A stretch of DNA of 59,712 nucleotides from Rhodospirillaceae bacterium (GCA_002715005.1 PAXN01000054.1:1-59712), one strand, 5' to 3'. Shown: positions 1 through 10,792, numbered from the stretch's first letter. Program-made: numbers and translations. The notes: generated from the sequence alone by a model not told the origin.

Positions 1-306
1 TGATAACGTTACCCCAACCCACTTACCGTATGTAGGTGAGTCTTTACGCATGTCTACGGCTACATCGTATACTTCACCGCTAACTACACGTACTAATTTC
101 CCTTGGGTTTGCTCCATTTGATAATGAAGGCCACGAAGGATACCTTGGCTAGATTTAGAATGGTTATCCTGAACAAAATCTACATCTGCACATTTTTTCT
201 TAAACCAATCGGTGCGAAAGGTTTCTAGAAAAAAACCGCGCTCGTCACCAAATACTCTCGGTTCAATAATTTTAACGTCGGGGATGGCTGTTTTAATTAC
301 TTGCAT
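1..306 (-). CDS. rmlC: dTDP-4-dehydrorhamnose 3,5-epimerase, N-terminal part (cut by window edge)
   Basis: Reading the minus strand from the ATG at 306 gives 102 open residues that run off the window. They match the RmlC cupin epimerase: a DERGFFLETF segment near residues 21-30, RGLHYQ at about 58-63 carrying the expected catalytic histidine, and DVAVDMRKDSPTYGKW at about 81-96. The family epimerises C3 and C5 of dTDP-4-keto-6-deoxyglucose on the way to dTDP-L-rhamnose in the cytoplasm. The usual family length is about 180 residues, so roughly the C-terminal 80 are missing from view. It lies 77 bases downstream of rmlA on the same strand with a short hairpin between, so it is probably co-transcribed. 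The epimerase identity is clear; whether rmlB and rmlD follow cannot be seen. Confidence 0.93.
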   Translation of the reverse strand, partial: MQVIKTAIPDVKIIEPRVFGDERGFFLETFRTDWFKKKCADVDFVQDNHSKSSQGILRGLHYQMEQTQGKLVRVVSGEVYDVAVDMRKDSPTYGKWVGVTLS

Positions 307-343
307 TTACTTTCCATACAAACTGGCTATTTAAAATAAGAAG

Positions 344-364
344 AAAGGTGGCAATGCCACCTTT
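344..364. terminator. Hairpin between rmlA and rmlC, possible weak terminator or attenuator
   Basis: A perfect 9-bp stem (344-352 with 356-364) closes a 3-base loop. On the plus strand it is followed by TTTTAAATTTTTT. On the minus strand, the direction of rmlA and rmlC, it is followed by a pyrimidine-rich but not pure T stretch. It may therefore only attenuate transcription between the two genes. Confidence 0.45.
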
Positions 365-383
365 TAAATTTTTTGGTATGAAG

Positions 384-1271
384 CTAGATCTTAACTCTAT
401 CGTTAATCACTTTAAGCAGGTAATCGCCATAACCACTCTTCTTTAGTGGTGCCGCAAGCTTTTCAAGCTGCTCAGCGTTGATATAGCCCATTCTATAGGC
501 CACTTCTTCTGGGCAACATACTTTCAAGCCTTGGCGCTTTTCGATAGCCGCCACGAAGTTTGCTGCATCAAGAAGTGAGTCTAGTGTGCCCGTATCAAGC
601 CAAGCAGAGCCTCGGCCCATTAGCTCTACTTTGAGTGAGCCGTCTTTAAGGTACAGGTTGTTAAGATCTGTAATTTCAAGTTCACCGCGGGGTGATGGCT
701 TAACTTCTTTAGCAAAATCGACTACGCGGTTATCGTAGTAATAAAGACCCGTTACGGCATAATTTGACTTGGGAACAGCGGGCTTTTCTTCGATAGAAAG
801 CGCGTTCCAATCATCATCAAACTCTACCACGCCGTAGCGTTCAGGGTCATTAACGTGATAACCAAACACCGTTGCACCATGTTCTTGCTTATACGCATTC
901 TGCAAAGACAGTTTTAAGTCGTGGCCGTAATAAATATTATCGCCAAGAACCAGTGAACAGCTATCATTTCCAATAAACTTTTCACCTATAAGAAATGCCT
1001 GTGCCAAGCCATCTGGCGAAGGCTGAACCGCGTACTGAATGTTCATTCCCAACGCTGAGCCATCACCGATAAGGTCGATAAATCGCTGCTGCTCTTCAGG
1101 CGTAGTGATAATGAGTACATCACGGATGCCCGACATCATTAACGTGGTTAATGGATAAAAAATCATCGGCTTGTCGTAAACAGGCATAAGCTGCTTACTT
1201 ACCACCTTAGTTAACGGGTGCAAACGTGTGCCAGATCCGCCGGCTAATATTATTCCTTTTCTCGTGCTCAT
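384..1271 (-). CDS. rmlA: Glucose-1-phosphate thymidylyltransferase RmlA
   Basis: The 295-residue product is a full-length sugar nucleotidyltransferase that makes dTDP-glucose from glucose-1-phosphate and dTTP, the first step to dTDP-L-rhamnose. The N-terminal nucleotide-binding signature [11 protein letters not shown] is at residues 11-21 and is followed by the [16 protein letters not shown] segment. [10 protein letters not shown] stretch near residue 108 supplies the conserved aspartate, and [16 protein letters not shown] and [11 protein letters not shown] are typical of RmlA rather than of UDP-glucose or CDP-glucose enzymes. The gene starts with ATG nine bases after the stop of the upstream sulfotransferase gene and precedes rmlC, so it sits inside the same minus-strand unit. 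Identity is secure; the role in this particular glycan is inferred from context. Confidence 0.97.
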   Translation of the reverse strand: MSTRKGIILAGGSGTRLHPLTKVVSKQLMPVYDKPMIFYPLTTLMMSGIRDVLIITTPEEQQRFIDLIGDGSALGMNIQYAVQPSPDGLAQAFLIGEKFIGNDSCSLVLGDNIYYGHDLKLSLQNAYKQEHGATVFGYHVNDPERYGVVEFDDDWNALSIEEKPAVPKSNYAVTGLYYYDNRVVDFAKEVKPSPRGELEITDLNNLYLKDGSLKVELMGRGSAWLDTGTLDSLLDAANFVAAIEKRQGLKVCCPEEVAYRMGYINAEQLEKLAAPLKKSGYGDYLLKVINDRVKI

Positions 1272-1280
1272 TATCTCAAC

Positions 1281-2018
1281 CTACTCGCTAAATTTTTGCT
1301 TTGCCAACTCATAAAGCTCAAAATCGTCTTGGTTATTTTGAACTAAAAATTCAAAGGCTTCTTCACCCAACTCTTCACGTATCTCTGCAATTTTCTCATC
1401 AATTGATTTAGAAGTATCACGTGACACGTTTTGAACTTTTGGAGCAATATTTATCCCTTCAAATCCTTCGTTAATCAGCCACGACTCAAGCTTTTCAAGT
1501 GACTCATTGAATTTCTCTACAAGGCCAACAAACGGTAGTTGCTCTACAGCCATCTTTGCCCTGTCAAGCTCTGAACCGTGCTCAGCCCCAAACATATAAG
1601 CGAAACGCTCTGTGTGAAAATTCTTACACTGTCTGTCATGTCCGAGAGCGATTCTCGATTCAATATATCCTTTAAGAGTAGTATTTCGCGCAAGAACTGC
1701 TCCGAAACCGTTACCACCTTGCTTCCGCTCGAACGAGTATGCGGAGGCTATTCGATCAATAGGATGACGGATAAATATAACAGGTAACAGTTTAAAGTAA
1801 TATACGCTCGGCACAGGTAACTGGGCAGTATGTGATGAAAAACATTTCGCAGATTTATTGTTCTCTACCCACCGCTTAACTAACTCTCTATTTTTTGCTG
1901 GGTTAGCTGGAAACTCTTCGGTTAACCATTCAGTACCTGCCTCAAAATTTTCTTTGAACGAGGCGTCTAACGAAGTGCCTGCATTTTTAAAAAGATGGAA
2001 GTGAAAAATAGCTTTCAT
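1281..2018 (-). CDS. PAPS-dependent sulfotransferase family protein
   Basis: This 245-residue protein has the two signatures of cytosolic and Golgi-type sulfotransferases: an N-terminal 5'-phosphosulfate loop, HLFKNAGTSLD at residues 8-18, and a 3'-phosphate-binding segment, RHPIDRIASAYSFER, at 84-98. The C-terminus (NNQDDFELYELAKQKF) is the usual helix of this family. It would transfer sulfate from PAPS to a sugar hydroxyl. It lies between a glycosyltransferase and rmlA, so the acceptor is probably the glycan built by this cluster; the exact sugar cannot be told. No transmembrane segment is evident, so it probably acts on the cytoplasmic, lipid-linked precursor. The 169-base gap upstream is AT-rich and may hold a promoter. 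Confidence 0.85.
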   Translation of the reverse strand: MKAIFHFHLFKNAGTSLDASFKENFEAGTEWLTEEFPANPAKNRELVKRWVENNKSAKCFSSHTAQLPVPSVYYFKLLPVIFIRHPIDRIASAYSFERKQGGNGFGAVLARNTTLKGYIESRIALGHDRQCKNFHTERFAYMFGAEHGSELDRAKMAVEQLPFVGLVEKFNESLEKLESWLINEGFEGINIAPKVQNVSRDTSKSIDEKIAEIREELGEEAFEFLVQNNQDDFELYELAKQKFSE

Positions 2019-2187
2019 AAACTTTTCCGATATTTTGTCAAAATATTTAGCAAGTGAAAAAACAAAGCAAGAGACTTGTGACTAAATATTTAAGGTCATT
2101 AATTCAATGCCCTTCTTGATAAATTTTGATTGCTGTCTGTATTTAAGTATTCACTATTTCACAGCAATTTTAGCGTTATTTTGAACT

Positions 2188-3393
2188 TCAAAAGCGAGAA
2201 AGGAGCCATTCAGAGAAAGATCTACAAATGGCATTTTTATACTGTGTAGAGTTCAAATCTACTGAGCTTTCATCAATCTCCCATTCCTTTATAGCCCGTA
2301 TCATACTGTCTATATCACCGTAGTCAAAGAAGTATGCACGCTCCTCCATAAAATTAGACTCTCTTTCCAACCAAGTTCCTTTCGAACATAAAAGATTACA
2401 ATGACTTCGGCGTAAAACGTCCCAGAAAACCCCCGAAGTTTTATACTTGTACTTGTTCGGCATATACGAAGCGATAACCCCTTGAACACTATCAAATAGT
2501 AGTTCATATTGCTCAGTTGTTAGGGTACCAAATAATACGTCGAAGTTGTTAACCCGACTACCTAATCTACGAAGTAGAGATTCAGCGTGTTTATATTCTA
2601 TACTTCCCGGCGAATTTGTATTCCAATGCAGTACAAAATCTACATTGGGAAAACTTTTACATAGGTGTTCCGAATTATTCAGTATGAAACTGGTTCCTTT
2701 GTCTTCTTTCACGCTGCCAACAAACAATAACAAACGCTTTCTGCCTTTTATTTCACGGCTGAATGGTTGTGAGGGTTGGTAGTTTATTGCTGGATGAATA
2801 AGGAAGGAAGCACCAGTCAACGCTTCGTAACCAATTTTGTACTCATTACAGCTTGTAGCGAAAACTAGTTTTTCCGAAGGTAAACTGCGTTCCAGAAAAG
2901 AAAGTGAAAGCTTATTTTTAATAAACCAGCTATAGCGCATAGCTTCATCCATAAACTTGGGAGAAGCTATTCCAGGGTCAAACATTCCACAGACTATTAG
3001 TTTTGGGATATGCAACTTTGGAATACAGCTTAAAAATTTTGCTAACCCTAGAAACAAATGACTGAAAGCAGTGTGAAGAACAATAACATCATTTTGATTA
3101 ATATTATAACGCCGAAATAAATCGCTAAGTTCAGCCTGAAACTTTTCAGCGAGTTCGTTTTCTTTAAAAGCAGGTAAAGGTTCGAGGTTATTTGTGTAAC
3201 AAGGCGTGGTGAAAAAGGGAATAATCTTCCCTTTTAAATTTTTCACAGAATCGCTTAGCTTTTTAGACGCAAGTACTGTAACCGTCTTACGGGTTGATGA
3301 TGCATCGCCAATAAGCGTCTCAGCAACCGAGCCATGGTGAGAATCAAAATCCTCAAACCCAGGATCTAACAAAAAATAGCGAACACTAGCCAT
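2188..3393 (-). CDS. GT-B fold glycosyltransferase (GT4-like)
   Basis: A 401-residue protein with the look of a two-domain GT-B enzyme. The central RLLLFVGSVKEDKGTSFIL segment (about residues 220-238) is the start of the donor-binding domain as seen in GT4 enzymes. The later part contains LFGTLTTEQYELLFDSVQGVIASYM and ends in a region with FFDYGDIDSMIRAI, the usual C-terminal layout. The classical EX7E motif is not obvious: where a GT4 enzyme has a glycine-rich E-F-G-x-x-x-x-E segment, this protein reads KTSGVFWDVLRR. The donor is unknown. It starts with ATG two bases after the stop of the upstream GWA-domain gene, so the two are translationally close and probably co-transcribed. Confidence 0.72.
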   Translation of the reverse strand: MASVRYFLLDPGFEDFDSHHGSVAETLIGDASSTRKTVTVLASKKLSDSVKNLKGKIIPFFTTPCYTNNLEPLPAFKENELAEKFQAELSDLFRRYNINQNDVIVLHTAFSHLFLGLAKFLSCIPKLHIPKLIVCGMFDPGIASPKFMDEAMRYSWFIKNKLSLSFLERSLPSEKLVFATSCNEYKIGYEALTGASFLIHPAINYQPSQPFSREIKGRKRLLLFVGSVKEDKGTSFILNNSEHLCKSFPNVDFVLHWNTNSPGSIEYKHAESLLRRLGSRVNNFDVLFGTLTTEQYELLFDSVQGVIASYMPNKYKYKTSGVFWDVLRRSHCNLLCSKGTWLERESNFMEERAYFFDYGDIDSMIRAIKEWEIDESSVDLNSTQYKNAICRSFSEWLLSRF

Positions 3394-3395
3394 TT

Positions 3396-3842
3396 TTATC
3401 GACCGCTAATGGACTTAATAATTTCTGCCTTAGCTAAATCAATTTGTCGATGGATTTGGCCAGTCATTGCTACCATCAATTGTTTAGTCGTAATTGTAAC
3501 GTTAAAAACATGAACCGGCTTATCATTAACATACATCACAATAATATTACTACCTGCCTCGAATGCCTGCCAATTAGGCTCAACGCTAAAACCACAATCC
3601 CCATTCCCTATTCCGGCTTTTTTAAGATCCTCTCTAAAAATAGAAGCTTGGGTTTGACAAATTATTGTGTTGTTTAGTTTGAACAAAACATGGCAAGGTT
3701 TAGCGTTTTCAAGATGATTTACATATGCCCAACCTGAAAATTTAAAAATTGATAACTCATCAATATGAAATGTCGCATAACCTTTTTCACATTTAACTCT
3801 ACGCTTACGATTCTTATATTTTTTATATAGTTTTGAAAGCAA
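3396..3842 (-). CDS. Stand-alone 'GWA' beta-domain protein of the glycan cluster, function unknown
   Basis: A 148-residue protein that starts with TTG immediately after the stop of the gmm gene; a GAGGA sequence lies upstream. A basic N-terminus (KKYKNRKRRVK) precedes a beta-rich domain with the pattern F-S-G-W-A-Y...P-C-H-V-L-F...A-S-I-F-R-E-D-L...G-N-G-D-C-G-F-S-V. The same pattern (GWA, then R-x-D-L, then G-F) is found at the N-terminus of the 50145-52856 glycosyltransferase, in the 53075-54856 protein and in the 59218 fragment. Elsewhere the domain is fused to glycosyltransferases or sulfotransferases; here it is alone. I infer a glycan-binding or protein-partner role, but the biochemical function is not known to me. 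A short C-terminal helix (residues about 125-148) ends the protein. Confidence 0.6.
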   Translation of the reverse strand: MLSKLYKKYKNRKRRVKCEKGYATFHIDELSIFKFSGWAYVNHLENAKPCHVLFKLNNTIICQTQASIFREDLKKAGIGNGDCGFSVEPNWQAFEAGSNIIVMYVNDKPVHVFNVTITTKQLMVAMTGQIHRQIDLAKAEIIKSISGR

Positions 3843-4331
3843 CTACAATTCCTCACTCAATCCAATGCTTAGCACAGCATCCATATAGTCTGATGAATGT
3901 TTATGAATGCTTTTATCACTTTTTACTTTCGATTTTTCACACCATTTATATTCATTGTGCTGATCGCCAATAGGTAATGCCAATCTGTTCTGATGAACCT
4001 TTAAATGATAGCCCGCTACAACGTAGTGTGTGGAAGGCTTTTCTCCCATCACACTATCATCATAGAAATGTTCATACATATCCAATAAACGTGCTTGGGA
4101 TCGGCTAAATTCAAAGCCTAACTCATTCAGCGTTAACCGCAAGAATGCAGCGTCTAAGGTTTCGTTTTTTAATATTCGTCCCCCAGGAACAAACCAATAA
4201 TCTTTTGCAGGGCGGTTTTTTCTTAAGCCGAAAAGTATTTCACCTTTTTCATTTTCTACTACTAAATCGATAGACACCAAAGGCGCCCTATCAATAACTT
4301 CGGTAAACGCTTGTTTGTTTAAAAAGGCCAA
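3843..4331 (-). CDS. gmm: GDP-mannose mannosyl hydrolase (Nudix family)
   Basis: The 162-residue product matches the GDP-mannose mannosyl hydrolase branch of the Nudix family: APLVSIDLVVENEKGEILFG, then NRPAKDYWFVPGGRI, then an altered Nudix box with KNETLDAAFLRLTLNELG. This branch lacks one canonical glutamate of the Nudix motif, as here. It hydrolyses GDP-mannose (or GDP-fucose) to GDP plus sugar and commonly sits beside gmd and fcl, tuning the GDP-sugar pool. The start chosen is TTG at 4331, three bases after the fcl stop, because AGAGG is placed well upstream and the N-terminus MAFLNKQAFTEVI aligns with the family start. The gene is tightly coupled to fcl. Confidence 0.9.
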   Translation of the reverse strand: MAFLNKQAFTEVIDRAPLVSIDLVVENEKGEILFGLRKNRPAKDYWFVPGGRILKNETLDAAFLRLTLNELGFEFSRSQARLLDMYEHFYDDSVMGEKPSTHYVVAGYHLKVHQNRLALPIGDQHNEYKWCEKSKVKSDKSIHKHSSDYMDAVLSIGLSEEL

Positions 4332-4334
4332 AAC

Positions 4335-5294
4335 TTACCCTCTGAAGTTATCCTGATTTTCTAGAAACCAATTAAAAGCGTGCTGCAGACCACGTTCTAA
4401 ATCATAAGTGTGATTCCAACCTAAATCGTGAAGTCTAGAAACATTCATCAACTTTCTGGGGGCGCCATCAGGTTTAGTGGTATCCCAAACGATATCGCCT
4501 TTAAAGCCTGTAACTTTCGCAACGGTTTCTACTAATTCACGAATGGTACAGTCTTCACCAGTACCTACATTAATATGGCTGAGCATAGGTTGGGTATTGG
4601 CTTGATAAGTTTCGTCGTCAAGTTCCATTACGTGAATGCTCGCAGCTGCCATGTCATCTACATGTAAAAATTCTCGCATTGGCTTGCCGCTTCCCCACGC
4701 GACTACTTCGCTGTCTCCACGCTGTGCTGCTTCATAAAAACGACGAAGTAAAGCCGGGATCACATGAGAGTTCTCTGGGTGGAAGTTATCGTGAGGGCCA
4801 TACAAATTTGTCGGCATTACTGAACGATAATCACGTCCATATTGGCGGTTATAGCTTTCGCATAGCTTAATTCCTGCAATCTTTGCTATTGCGTAAGGTT
4901 CGTTTGTTTCTTCTAACGTTCCTGTTAACAGCGCACTTTCAGTCATTGGCTGTTCGGCTAATTTAGGATAGATACAGCTAGAACCTAAAAATAGAAGCTT
5001 CTGAACATTGTTTGCATGTGCTGCATGAATGATATTTGCCTCTATCATTAAGTTTTCATAGATAAACTCTGCAGGATAGGTATTGTTTGCATGTATACCG
5101 CCAACTTTTGCAGCTGCCAAGTAAACTTCATCGATACTGTTATCAGCAAAGAAACGGCTTACTTCTTTCTGGTCAGTAAGATCTAAATCAGCACGTGTTC
5201 TGGTGATAATTTCAATATTTTCTCTCTGCTCTAGGTTTCTAACAATAGCAGCACCAACCATCCCTCTGTGGCCAGCAACAAACACTTTTTTCAT
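4335..5294 (-). CDS. fcl: GDP-L-fucose synthase
   Basis: A 319-residue extended short-chain dehydrogenase. The N-terminal dinucleotide site is [18 protein letters not shown] (residues 4-21). SSCIYP (105-110) and Y134-x-x-x-K138 supply the catalytic Ser/Tyr/Lys, and [20 protein letters not shown] is the typical substrate-side segment. The enzyme epimerises and reduces GDP-4-keto-6-deoxymannose to GDP-L-fucose using NADPH. Its usual partner gmd is not next door but 11 kb away at 16539-17654 on the same strand, with a protease gene and a plus-strand cassette between. The product would feed the GT10 fucosyltransferase at 19094. Length and motifs are complete, so it is expected to be active. Confidence 0.96.
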   Translation of the reverse strand: MKKVFVAGHRGMVGAAIVRNLEQRENIEIITRTRADLDLTDQKEVSRFFADNSIDEVYLAAAKVGGIHANNTYPAEFIYENLMIEANIIHAAHANNVQKLLFLGSSCIYPKLAEQPMTESALLTGTLEETNEPYAIAKIAGIKLCESYNRQYGRDYRSVMPTNLYGPHDNFHPENSHVIPALLRRFYEAAQRGDSEVVAWGSGKPMREFLHVDDMAAASIHVMELDDETYQANTQPMLSHINVGTGEDCTIRELVETVAKVTGFKGDIVWDTTKPDGAPRKLMNVSRLHDLGWNHTYDLERGLQHAFNWFLENQDNFRG

Positions 5295-5329
5295 GATTTT
5301 CTCTCAAACAGATATTAATGTGTTAAATT

Positions 5330-5869
5330 TCAATGTTGGTCCATAATGGAGGAAGCTGGCAAGTCTTCTTCTATCATCAAACCGTCTAATTCTGGTGAAC
5401 TAATCGAAAGAATATCCTCTTTCGATAATGCAATGGAACGAATGAGTTCATTGCTCGCCTTAGTATTTTGCTGAACAGCGCTCAGCTCGCTATCAAACAT
5501 AAGTTGGTCATACTCTGTCGGCATTTCAAACCCCATTTCTACATCTATATCTTCTAATGTCTGATCATCATCAATCCATGTTAACACTTGTTCTGGCTGA
5601 TCTACTGTTTCAGTTTCTATTTTTCGCTCTTGTTTATTAGCTTTATATGCCGACGACAGACTGATGATATTATTAGAATTTGGTTTTGCTTTTGACATCT
5701 TGTCAATGTCACCAGAGTGGGAATGATTATTTGCGCTAGTGTACTCTGCCTGTTCTTCCTTACCGAGGCGAACGCTATCAACATTACTCTGTTCAGAAAT
5801 GTCGTTATTCAACGCAAAAAGAGAAAATACAATAGAAAGAACAACCGCAATGGCTAAAAACGTCTTCAT
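5330..5869 (-). CDS. Small membrane-anchored acidic protein, unknown function
   Basis: A 179-residue protein with an N-terminal hydrophobic helix (MKTFLAIAVVLSIVFSLFAL) that acts as a signal anchor or uncleaved signal. It is followed by a polar, acidic, probably disordered body. I recognise no enzyme domain. The segment around residues 98-126 (TLEDIDVEMGFEMPTEYDQL) resembles a segment of the small protein at 31757-32236 (ELLAEIEREMQFSEAPEG), so the two look like paralogues. Both genes, and the one at 46052-46780, are near genes for large exported proteins. It is 35 bases upstream of fcl and downstream of the protease gene on the same strand. A role in export, anchoring or maturation of the large exoproteins is only a guess. 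Confidence 0.6.
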   Translation of the reverse strand: MKTFLAIAVVLSIVFSLFALNNDISEQSNVDSVRLGKEEQAEYTSANNHSHSGDIDKMSKAKPNSNNIISLSSAYKANKQERKIETETVDQPEQVLTWIDDDQTLEDIDVEMGFEMPTEYDQLMFDSELSAVQQNTKASNELIRSIALSKEDILSISSPELDGLMIEEDLPASSIMDQH

Positions 5870-6070
5870 AAATTATCCCTAATTTAAACTTGAATTCTTG
5901 ATGGAAAAGCGGGTGTCGCCCAACTGACTCACAACTATACCAAAAGTTACTCCATATTACGGCTATAAAATACTATCCAGCTCTACTAGTTCATATTTTC
6001 GGAGTGAATAGAATATTAAGGCTAAATGTAAGCTATCGTAAGGGGCGGCGCTGACTTCTAAGAACTAGTC

Positions 6071-6094
6071 AGGGCACTGTGAATATAGTGCCCT
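6071..6094 (-). terminator. Hairpin after the protease gene
   Basis: An 8-bp perfect stem (6071-6078 with 6087-6094) with an 8-base loop lies 13 bases beyond the protease stop. There is no clear T-run on the minus strand, so it may be a weak terminator or an RNA-stabilising 3' hairpin. Confidence 0.4.
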
Positions 6095-6107
6095 AGAGGA
6101 ATAATAG

Positions 6108-9100
6108 CTAGTCTGCCATAAACCATGTACCACCGACTGGTTTTACGACACCTGCAGCGATACGTTTAGTGTTATCCATGATATGGACAATATTGCGACC
6201 GCCAAACGACTCGTTTCGCCACAAGAAGTCAACTTTACCATCTCCATTAAAGTCTTCTACTTTCGCTAACGACCACGCAGTGCCAACTTGCGGCAACAAT
6301 TTCTGTTCTCTAATGGCTCCGTTTGCCATGTAATAGACACTATTTCTACCATCTTGAACGTTGCGCCAAATAAGATCTTCGGTACCGTCACCGTCCATGT
6401 CTCCTGTTCCAGCGAGTATCCATTGGCTAGGGGCACCAGAAGATAACACGGCTTCATTAAAGCTACTATTCCCGCTTTCTAAGCTCCATACTTTTAAGGT
6501 TTGGCCATCTCGAAGGATAAGTTCTTTAACTCTATCACCATTAAAATCTCCTATACCTTCAATGACCACATTACCAATACTGTTAGACCAGAAATTACGT
6601 CTACTAGCTCCGTCCATGAACCAAATTGCTAATTGGTTGGTGCTTAGCCTACGCCATACTATGTCGTCTTTGCCGTCACCATTTAAGTCTCCAATAGCTT
6701 CTAATTTGAAGTCACTATCTAAACGTGCTACTACGGGGCTGGACAAGATATCGAAACCATTCATTAGATAGAGTCTGTTATAACCACCGTGTGAACTGGG
6801 GTTTCTCCAAAATAAATCCGTTTTTCCGTCTCCGTCGAAATCACCAAGGTTGAGCTGCCAATCTTCTCCTTGTACAACGTTAATAGGGCGAGACTGAAGA
6901 ACATCTTCACCATTCATTGTCCAAAGAAAATTCCAGCCTCGAACATCGCTAGCATTACGCCATACAATATCAGCGCGGCCGTCACCATTTACGTCGGCCC
7001 TTACAGGTGATTCAGAGTTATCACCTATACCATCACCGTCTGTATCAGCCCATTCAGAGCTATCAGTTGGAAAAGCATCATTGAGGTCGTCGACACCGTC
7101 ATAATCAGTGTCTGCATTTACCGGCGAGGTACCTAAGTCTTCTTCCTCTTCATCAGTTAAGCCATCGTTATCGTTGTCTGTATCTACAGCATTAGCGATA
7201 CCATCCCCGTCGAAGTCTTCGATGTTAGAAGACAAATCCACGCCAACATTGAACATATTAAACAGGGTTTGATCGACGTTAGAATTATAAGTGGTGTATG
7301 CAATTTTCACATCTATTGAAGTAAGTGGTACCAAAAATTCGGGGAATGTAACTTTAGACGAAAAGTCACTATCGTTTTCATCTTCAAGAGTGAGGCTTTG
7401 CCATGTGCTTTCGCCCGCAAACTTCCATTGGATAGAGGTTATATTCGTAACACTTTTTAGATCAGATCCGCCCGCCTTCAGTGTAAACGGTTGGAAGCCG
7501 ACACTATTCGTAGAATAAATATCTTCGTTTTCATCTACGGCACTTACTATTAGGCCTGCAACTTCAGCCAGCATACTTGAAGGGTAATAGTTAATCTCTC
7601 CACTAGGCAAATCATCATTACCTGATGCATAGGTAATATTAAGTCTTGCATTGTCACACATACTTACATCATTTAACGCATTGTGGTCGAATATACCACT
7701 GTGCGTTTCTGTGCCATCGCAATAAAAAGCAAAATTTTGATCGTTAAATACAATCTCTGCACCGGAAGGACTCGTAAAATGGCTACCAAATATTGTAATT
7801 ATACCATTAGGTTCAAAAGAGTATGACTGTGAGAATACTGCCGATGTAGGTCCAAACGAATATTCACCAGTTTCTAAAACATCAATTCCGCTTGCAGAAC
7901 CAAAATTTAGAGGCGGCGATTCCTGTAACAAATTACCCGAATTCTTATCATCATCACCTTCAACTAAAGCAACATAGAACGGCTGACTTAAGTCACTGCC
8001 ATTAATGATAGATAACTTAAAGTTTTGGTCGCGTACACCGGTAAAATCACGTTCCACCCCAAACAGCTTTTCACCACTGTAAACGGCAATATCTGACACA
8101 GGAGGGGAAACATCGCTAGATATATTAATGTCTATGCTTGTAGCTATGTCGTCCAAGGAATATAGAACGTTTTGCGAAATCCCATTTGCTTCAGGGTGGC
8201 TGAAATAAAATACCGTATCAGGCCCTACTTCGTTGTTTAGTCGCTCAATTAGCTCGAGTTGTACAGGAATATCCGGTGATAAATTGCCCAACGCAAACCA
8301 ACTGTTTGAACGTAGAGATTCATAACGGCTGTTCGAAACAACTCCTGAACCATAGGTAATTCCCGTATCAGCAATCGTTATATTTATGTTAGTCTTAACA
8401 GTATAAAGCTGGTCTAATGAAACCGCGTTATTAGAAGGAAGACCATTGTTACCAATAACATGTTGTAAGTTCGAGGGGGTTAGTCGTATCGTTTGGTCAC
8501 CGTTTAAATTAAGCGTGAATGTTTCTAACCCTTCAATGCGCTGTGAAGCACTTGTACTAGGTAACGCAGGAAGATGAGAAAGGTCACTTTTCGACAAATT
8601 CCAATAAGATGCCTTTGAATAATATTTTCCTGTTGGGAGAAAAAGAGTTTTGGAATCACCCGGCTCCATTTCTTTCCAAAAATAGGTTTCACCAAATTCA
8701 CCATCTAAAGTTGCAGTAACTCTAGTAGCACTTTCGTTTACAAACTTAAACTCGTTAGCATTGATAAAGGATAGAGGTAATGCAACTTGCTCGCCTTTAT
8801 TAGACGTTAACGTCACGTCACCAAAATAGCCGCCAATCGCATGTGCCGAAGTGCCCAGTGCTGATGCATCGTTAACACTTAGGGTTACATTTATAGAGGC
8901 CCCTTGGTTAGCCTGTAACGTTACTTCACGTTTATCTAACGACAACGCTATACCCGCCGGGAAGGTATTAGGTAAATCGATACGCACCGTTTGTTGGCTA
9001 TTCGACGTATTAGTTACTGTAAAGCCTATCGTTTCAGATTGGTAATTACGTGCATTGACACGACCAAAATAGAGTGGACCTTGTTCTACAGCGATACCTT

Positions 9101-10505
9101 GAGAAAGTGCAGACTCAACATCTAATAAACCGTAGCCGCGCTGGAAACTATCATTTGCGTCTGACTGCGCTGAAGACATCAATATAGATTTTATTTGTTG
9201 AGGAGTAAGTGTAGGCCTTGCTTGTTTTAATAGTGCTGCTGCGCCTGCTACATGAGGAGCCGCCATACTTGTTCCCGACTCGGTAGTGTAGCTTTCGCCA
9301 ATAGCAAGCGAGTAAATGTTTCCGCCTGGCGCGGCAAGCTCTGGTTTGCCAAAACTGCTGTTTAATAGTGGGCCTTTAGAACTGAAGCTAGAGATAGTTC
9401 CGTTGGGCTCTACAGACCCTACTGTTATAGCACTTCTTGCTGAAGATGGAGATAGCCCCCCAATCTCTAAATACTCCCCTCCGTTCCCTGCCGCTACTAT
9501 AACAGTCACACCCGAGGCAGTAGCTGCATCAACAGCGGATGCAACCAGATCATCTGCATCTCCGGGTCCACCCAAACTTAAGTTTATAACATCAGCCCCG
9601 TCATCAGTGTTTGGGTTGCCATCTGGGTCGACGGCGTATTCTATGCCTTCAACAATGTGAATATTTACCCCGTCCCCATTTTCATCAAGTACTCGAACAG
9701 CAAGAATTGAAGCATCTGGCGCAACACCAACAACGCTTCCGTTAGCGGCGACGATACCGGCCACGTGGGTTCCATGCCCATCTATATCCATGGGGTCGTT
9801 ATCGTTATCTACAAAATCGTATCCACCTATTACTTTGCATGCGGCGCCAATACAGCCACCCAAGTCTGAATGAGTATAGTCGACGCCACTATCAATAACG
9901 GCAACAACAACACCTTCCCCTGTAATGCTATTTCCGAAAGCATCTTTTTCCTGCCAAACCTTGTCGGCATTAATCATAGCTACACTATCAGCAAGAAATT
10001 TTTTTACCGGCGTACTTTTAACAATACGCTTTACCGATGGCAGCTTAGATAATGCCAACACTTTACTTTCATTGCCTTGTACAACTATCGCGTTAGCTAC
10101 GCGCGTTAGCCTTTTCTTGACGCTTATGCCTGAAGGCACGTGGTTTTTCACAAAAGTCTGCTGGAACGTATCTAATGCGGTGACCTTTTGGGCTACTGAA
10201 ATTTTAGCGGCTTGTTTTAGGCTTTGGCTGCTAACAGTACCACTCTGACTAACTACACTTGGCAGACGTTTAAGCGACTGATAAGCCCTAAACTCACTAG
10301 TTTTTAAAAGCGGCTGACCGTAAAATTCAACCATATATGTTTGGTTGCTGGTGGAAGCAACTGAGCGTTCACTTGCAGCTATTGAGTGAATATTAACACC
10401 ATCGATGTGTCTAGATGTCCTTTGCTCTTCTTGCGATTGCGCCTGAAGGAAAGTTGAAAATAGTGCAAATGAAATTGCTAGGTAGGTGGTGTATTTTAAC
10501 AACAT
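6108..10505 (-). CDS. Secreted subtilisin-like serine protease (S8) with TSP3 and FG-GAP tail
   Basis: I start this gene at the ATG at 10505 rather than 32 codons upstream, because GGAG precedes it and it opens a clean signal peptide ([22 protein letters not shown]). The 1465-residue product has an inhibitor-like propeptide (about 55-165) and a subtilisin domain with VIDSGVD (Asp205), GHGTHVAG (His244), the oxyanion Asn341 in AAGNGG and [11 protein letters not shown] (Ser413). About 650 residues of beta-sandwich material follow, then acidic DxDxDG calcium-binding TSP3-type repeats (about 1100-1165). The last 300 residues hold six FG-GAP/VCBS-like repeats with DxNGDG...D..WRN motifs. The tail is the diverged relative of the tails at 34489, 41648 and 46883. 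It should be an exported, calcium-stabilised endopeptidase. The substrate is unknown. Confidence 0.93.
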   Translation of the reverse strand: MLLKYTTYLAISFALFSTFLQAQSQEEQRTSRHIDGVNIHSIAASERSVASTSNQTYMVEFYGQPLLKTSEFRAYQSLKRLPSVVSQSGTVSSQSLKQAAKISVAQKVTALDTFQQTFVKNHVPSGISVKKRLTRVANAIVVQGNESKVLALSKLPSVKRIVKSTPVKKFLADSVAMINADKVWQEKDAFGNSITGEGVVVAVIDSGVDYTHSDLGGCIGAACKVIGGYDFVDNDNDPMDIDGHGTHVAGIVAANGSVVGVAPDASILAVRVLDENGDGVNIHIVEGIEYAVDPDGNPNTDDGADVINLSLGGPGDADDLVASAVDAATASGVTVIVAAGNGGEYLEIGGLSPSSARSAITVGSVEPNGTISSFSSKGPLLNSSFGKPELAAPGGNIYSLAIGESYTTESGTSMAAPHVAGAAALLKQARPTLTPQQIKSILMSSAQSDANDSFQRGYGLLDVESALSQGIAVEQGPLYFGRVNARNYQSETIGFTVTNTSNSQQTVRIDLPNTFPAGIALSLDKREVTLQANQGASINVTLSVNDASALGTSAHAIGGYFGDVTLTSNKGEQVALPLSFINANEFKFVNESATRVTATLDGEFGETYFWKEMEPGDSKTLFLPTGKYYSKASYWNLSKSDLSHLPALPSTSASQRIEGLETFTLNLNGDQTIRLTPSNLQHVIGNNGLPSNNAVSLDQLYTVKTNINITIADTGITYGSGVVSNSRYESLRSNSWFALGNLSPDIPVQLELIERLNNEVGPDTVFYFSHPEANGISQNVLYSLDDIATSIDINISSDVSPPVSDIAVYSGEKLFGVERDFTGVRDQNFKLSIINGSDLSQPFYVALVEGDDDKNSGNLLQESPPLNFGSASGIDVLETGEYSFGPTSAVFSQSYSFEPNGIITIFGSHFTSPSGAEIVFNDQNFAFYCDGTETHSGIFDHNALNDVSMCDNARLNITYASGNDDLPSGEINYYPSSMLAEVAGLIVSAVDENEDIYSTNSVGFQPFTLKAGGSDLKSVTNITSIQWKFAGESTWQSLTLEDENDSDFSSKVTFPEFLVPLTSIDVKIAYTTYNSNVDQTLFNMFNVGVDLSSNIEDFDGDGIANAVDTDNDNDGLTDEEEEDLGTSPVNADTDYDGVDDLNDAFPTDSSEWADTDGDGIGDNSESPVRADVNGDGRADIVWRNASDVRGWNFLWTMNGEDVLQSRPINVVQGEDWQLNLGDFDGDGKTDLFWRNPSSHGGYNRLYLMNGFDILSSPVVARLDSDFKLEAIGDLNGDGKDDIVWRRLSTNQLAIWFMDGASRRNFWSNSIGNVVIEGIGDFNGDRVKELILRDGQTLKVWSLESGNSSFNEAVLSSGAPSQWILAGTGDMDGDGTEDLIWRNVQDGRNSVYYMANGAIREQKLLPQVGTAWSLAKVEDFNGDGKVDFLWRNESFGGRNIVHIMDNTKRIAAGVVKPVGGTWFMAD

Positions 10506-10792
10506 GAACACTCCATAGTCCGTTACTGAGTTCGCTTTCGTCGAAAAGTATAAGTGAGTAAATATATACAGGCTATAAACTAAGAAGGAAAAAAGCAGCA
10601 TTTAAGTATGCAAATCAATACTTACGTATATCAAACTCCTTATCATCACAGCTCTCATTCCTGGGATAAATTGTTTGATTTTTGATCAATTTACTTTTAT
10701 CTTTTCAATTAGGTGATACACAACTCTTCAAAAAAGGGTCTGTAGTCTAGCTTGCTAAGTGATTCAAAGGGATTCGAATTCGGAGCTAAACC
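10506..10792. promoter_or_regulatory. Divergent intergenic region between protease and patatin cassette
   Basis: This 287-base AT-rich interval separates two divergent genes and must carry promoters for both. GGAG is correctly spaced before each start (near 10515 for the protease, near 10783 for the patatin gene). I could not pick convincing -35/-10 pairs; no operator palindrome or riboswitch is evident. Confidence 0.5.

Noticed and set aside
1578-1787. Open frames antisense to known genes, such as this one on the plus strand
   Set aside because: They lie wholly within well-supported genes on the other strand, lack ribosome sites and have no recognisable domains; many similar ones across the window were dropped.
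10506-10601. Upstream start of the protease, adding 32 residues
   Set aside because: The added part has no good ribosome site, while ATG at 10505 has GGAG and opens a signal peptide.
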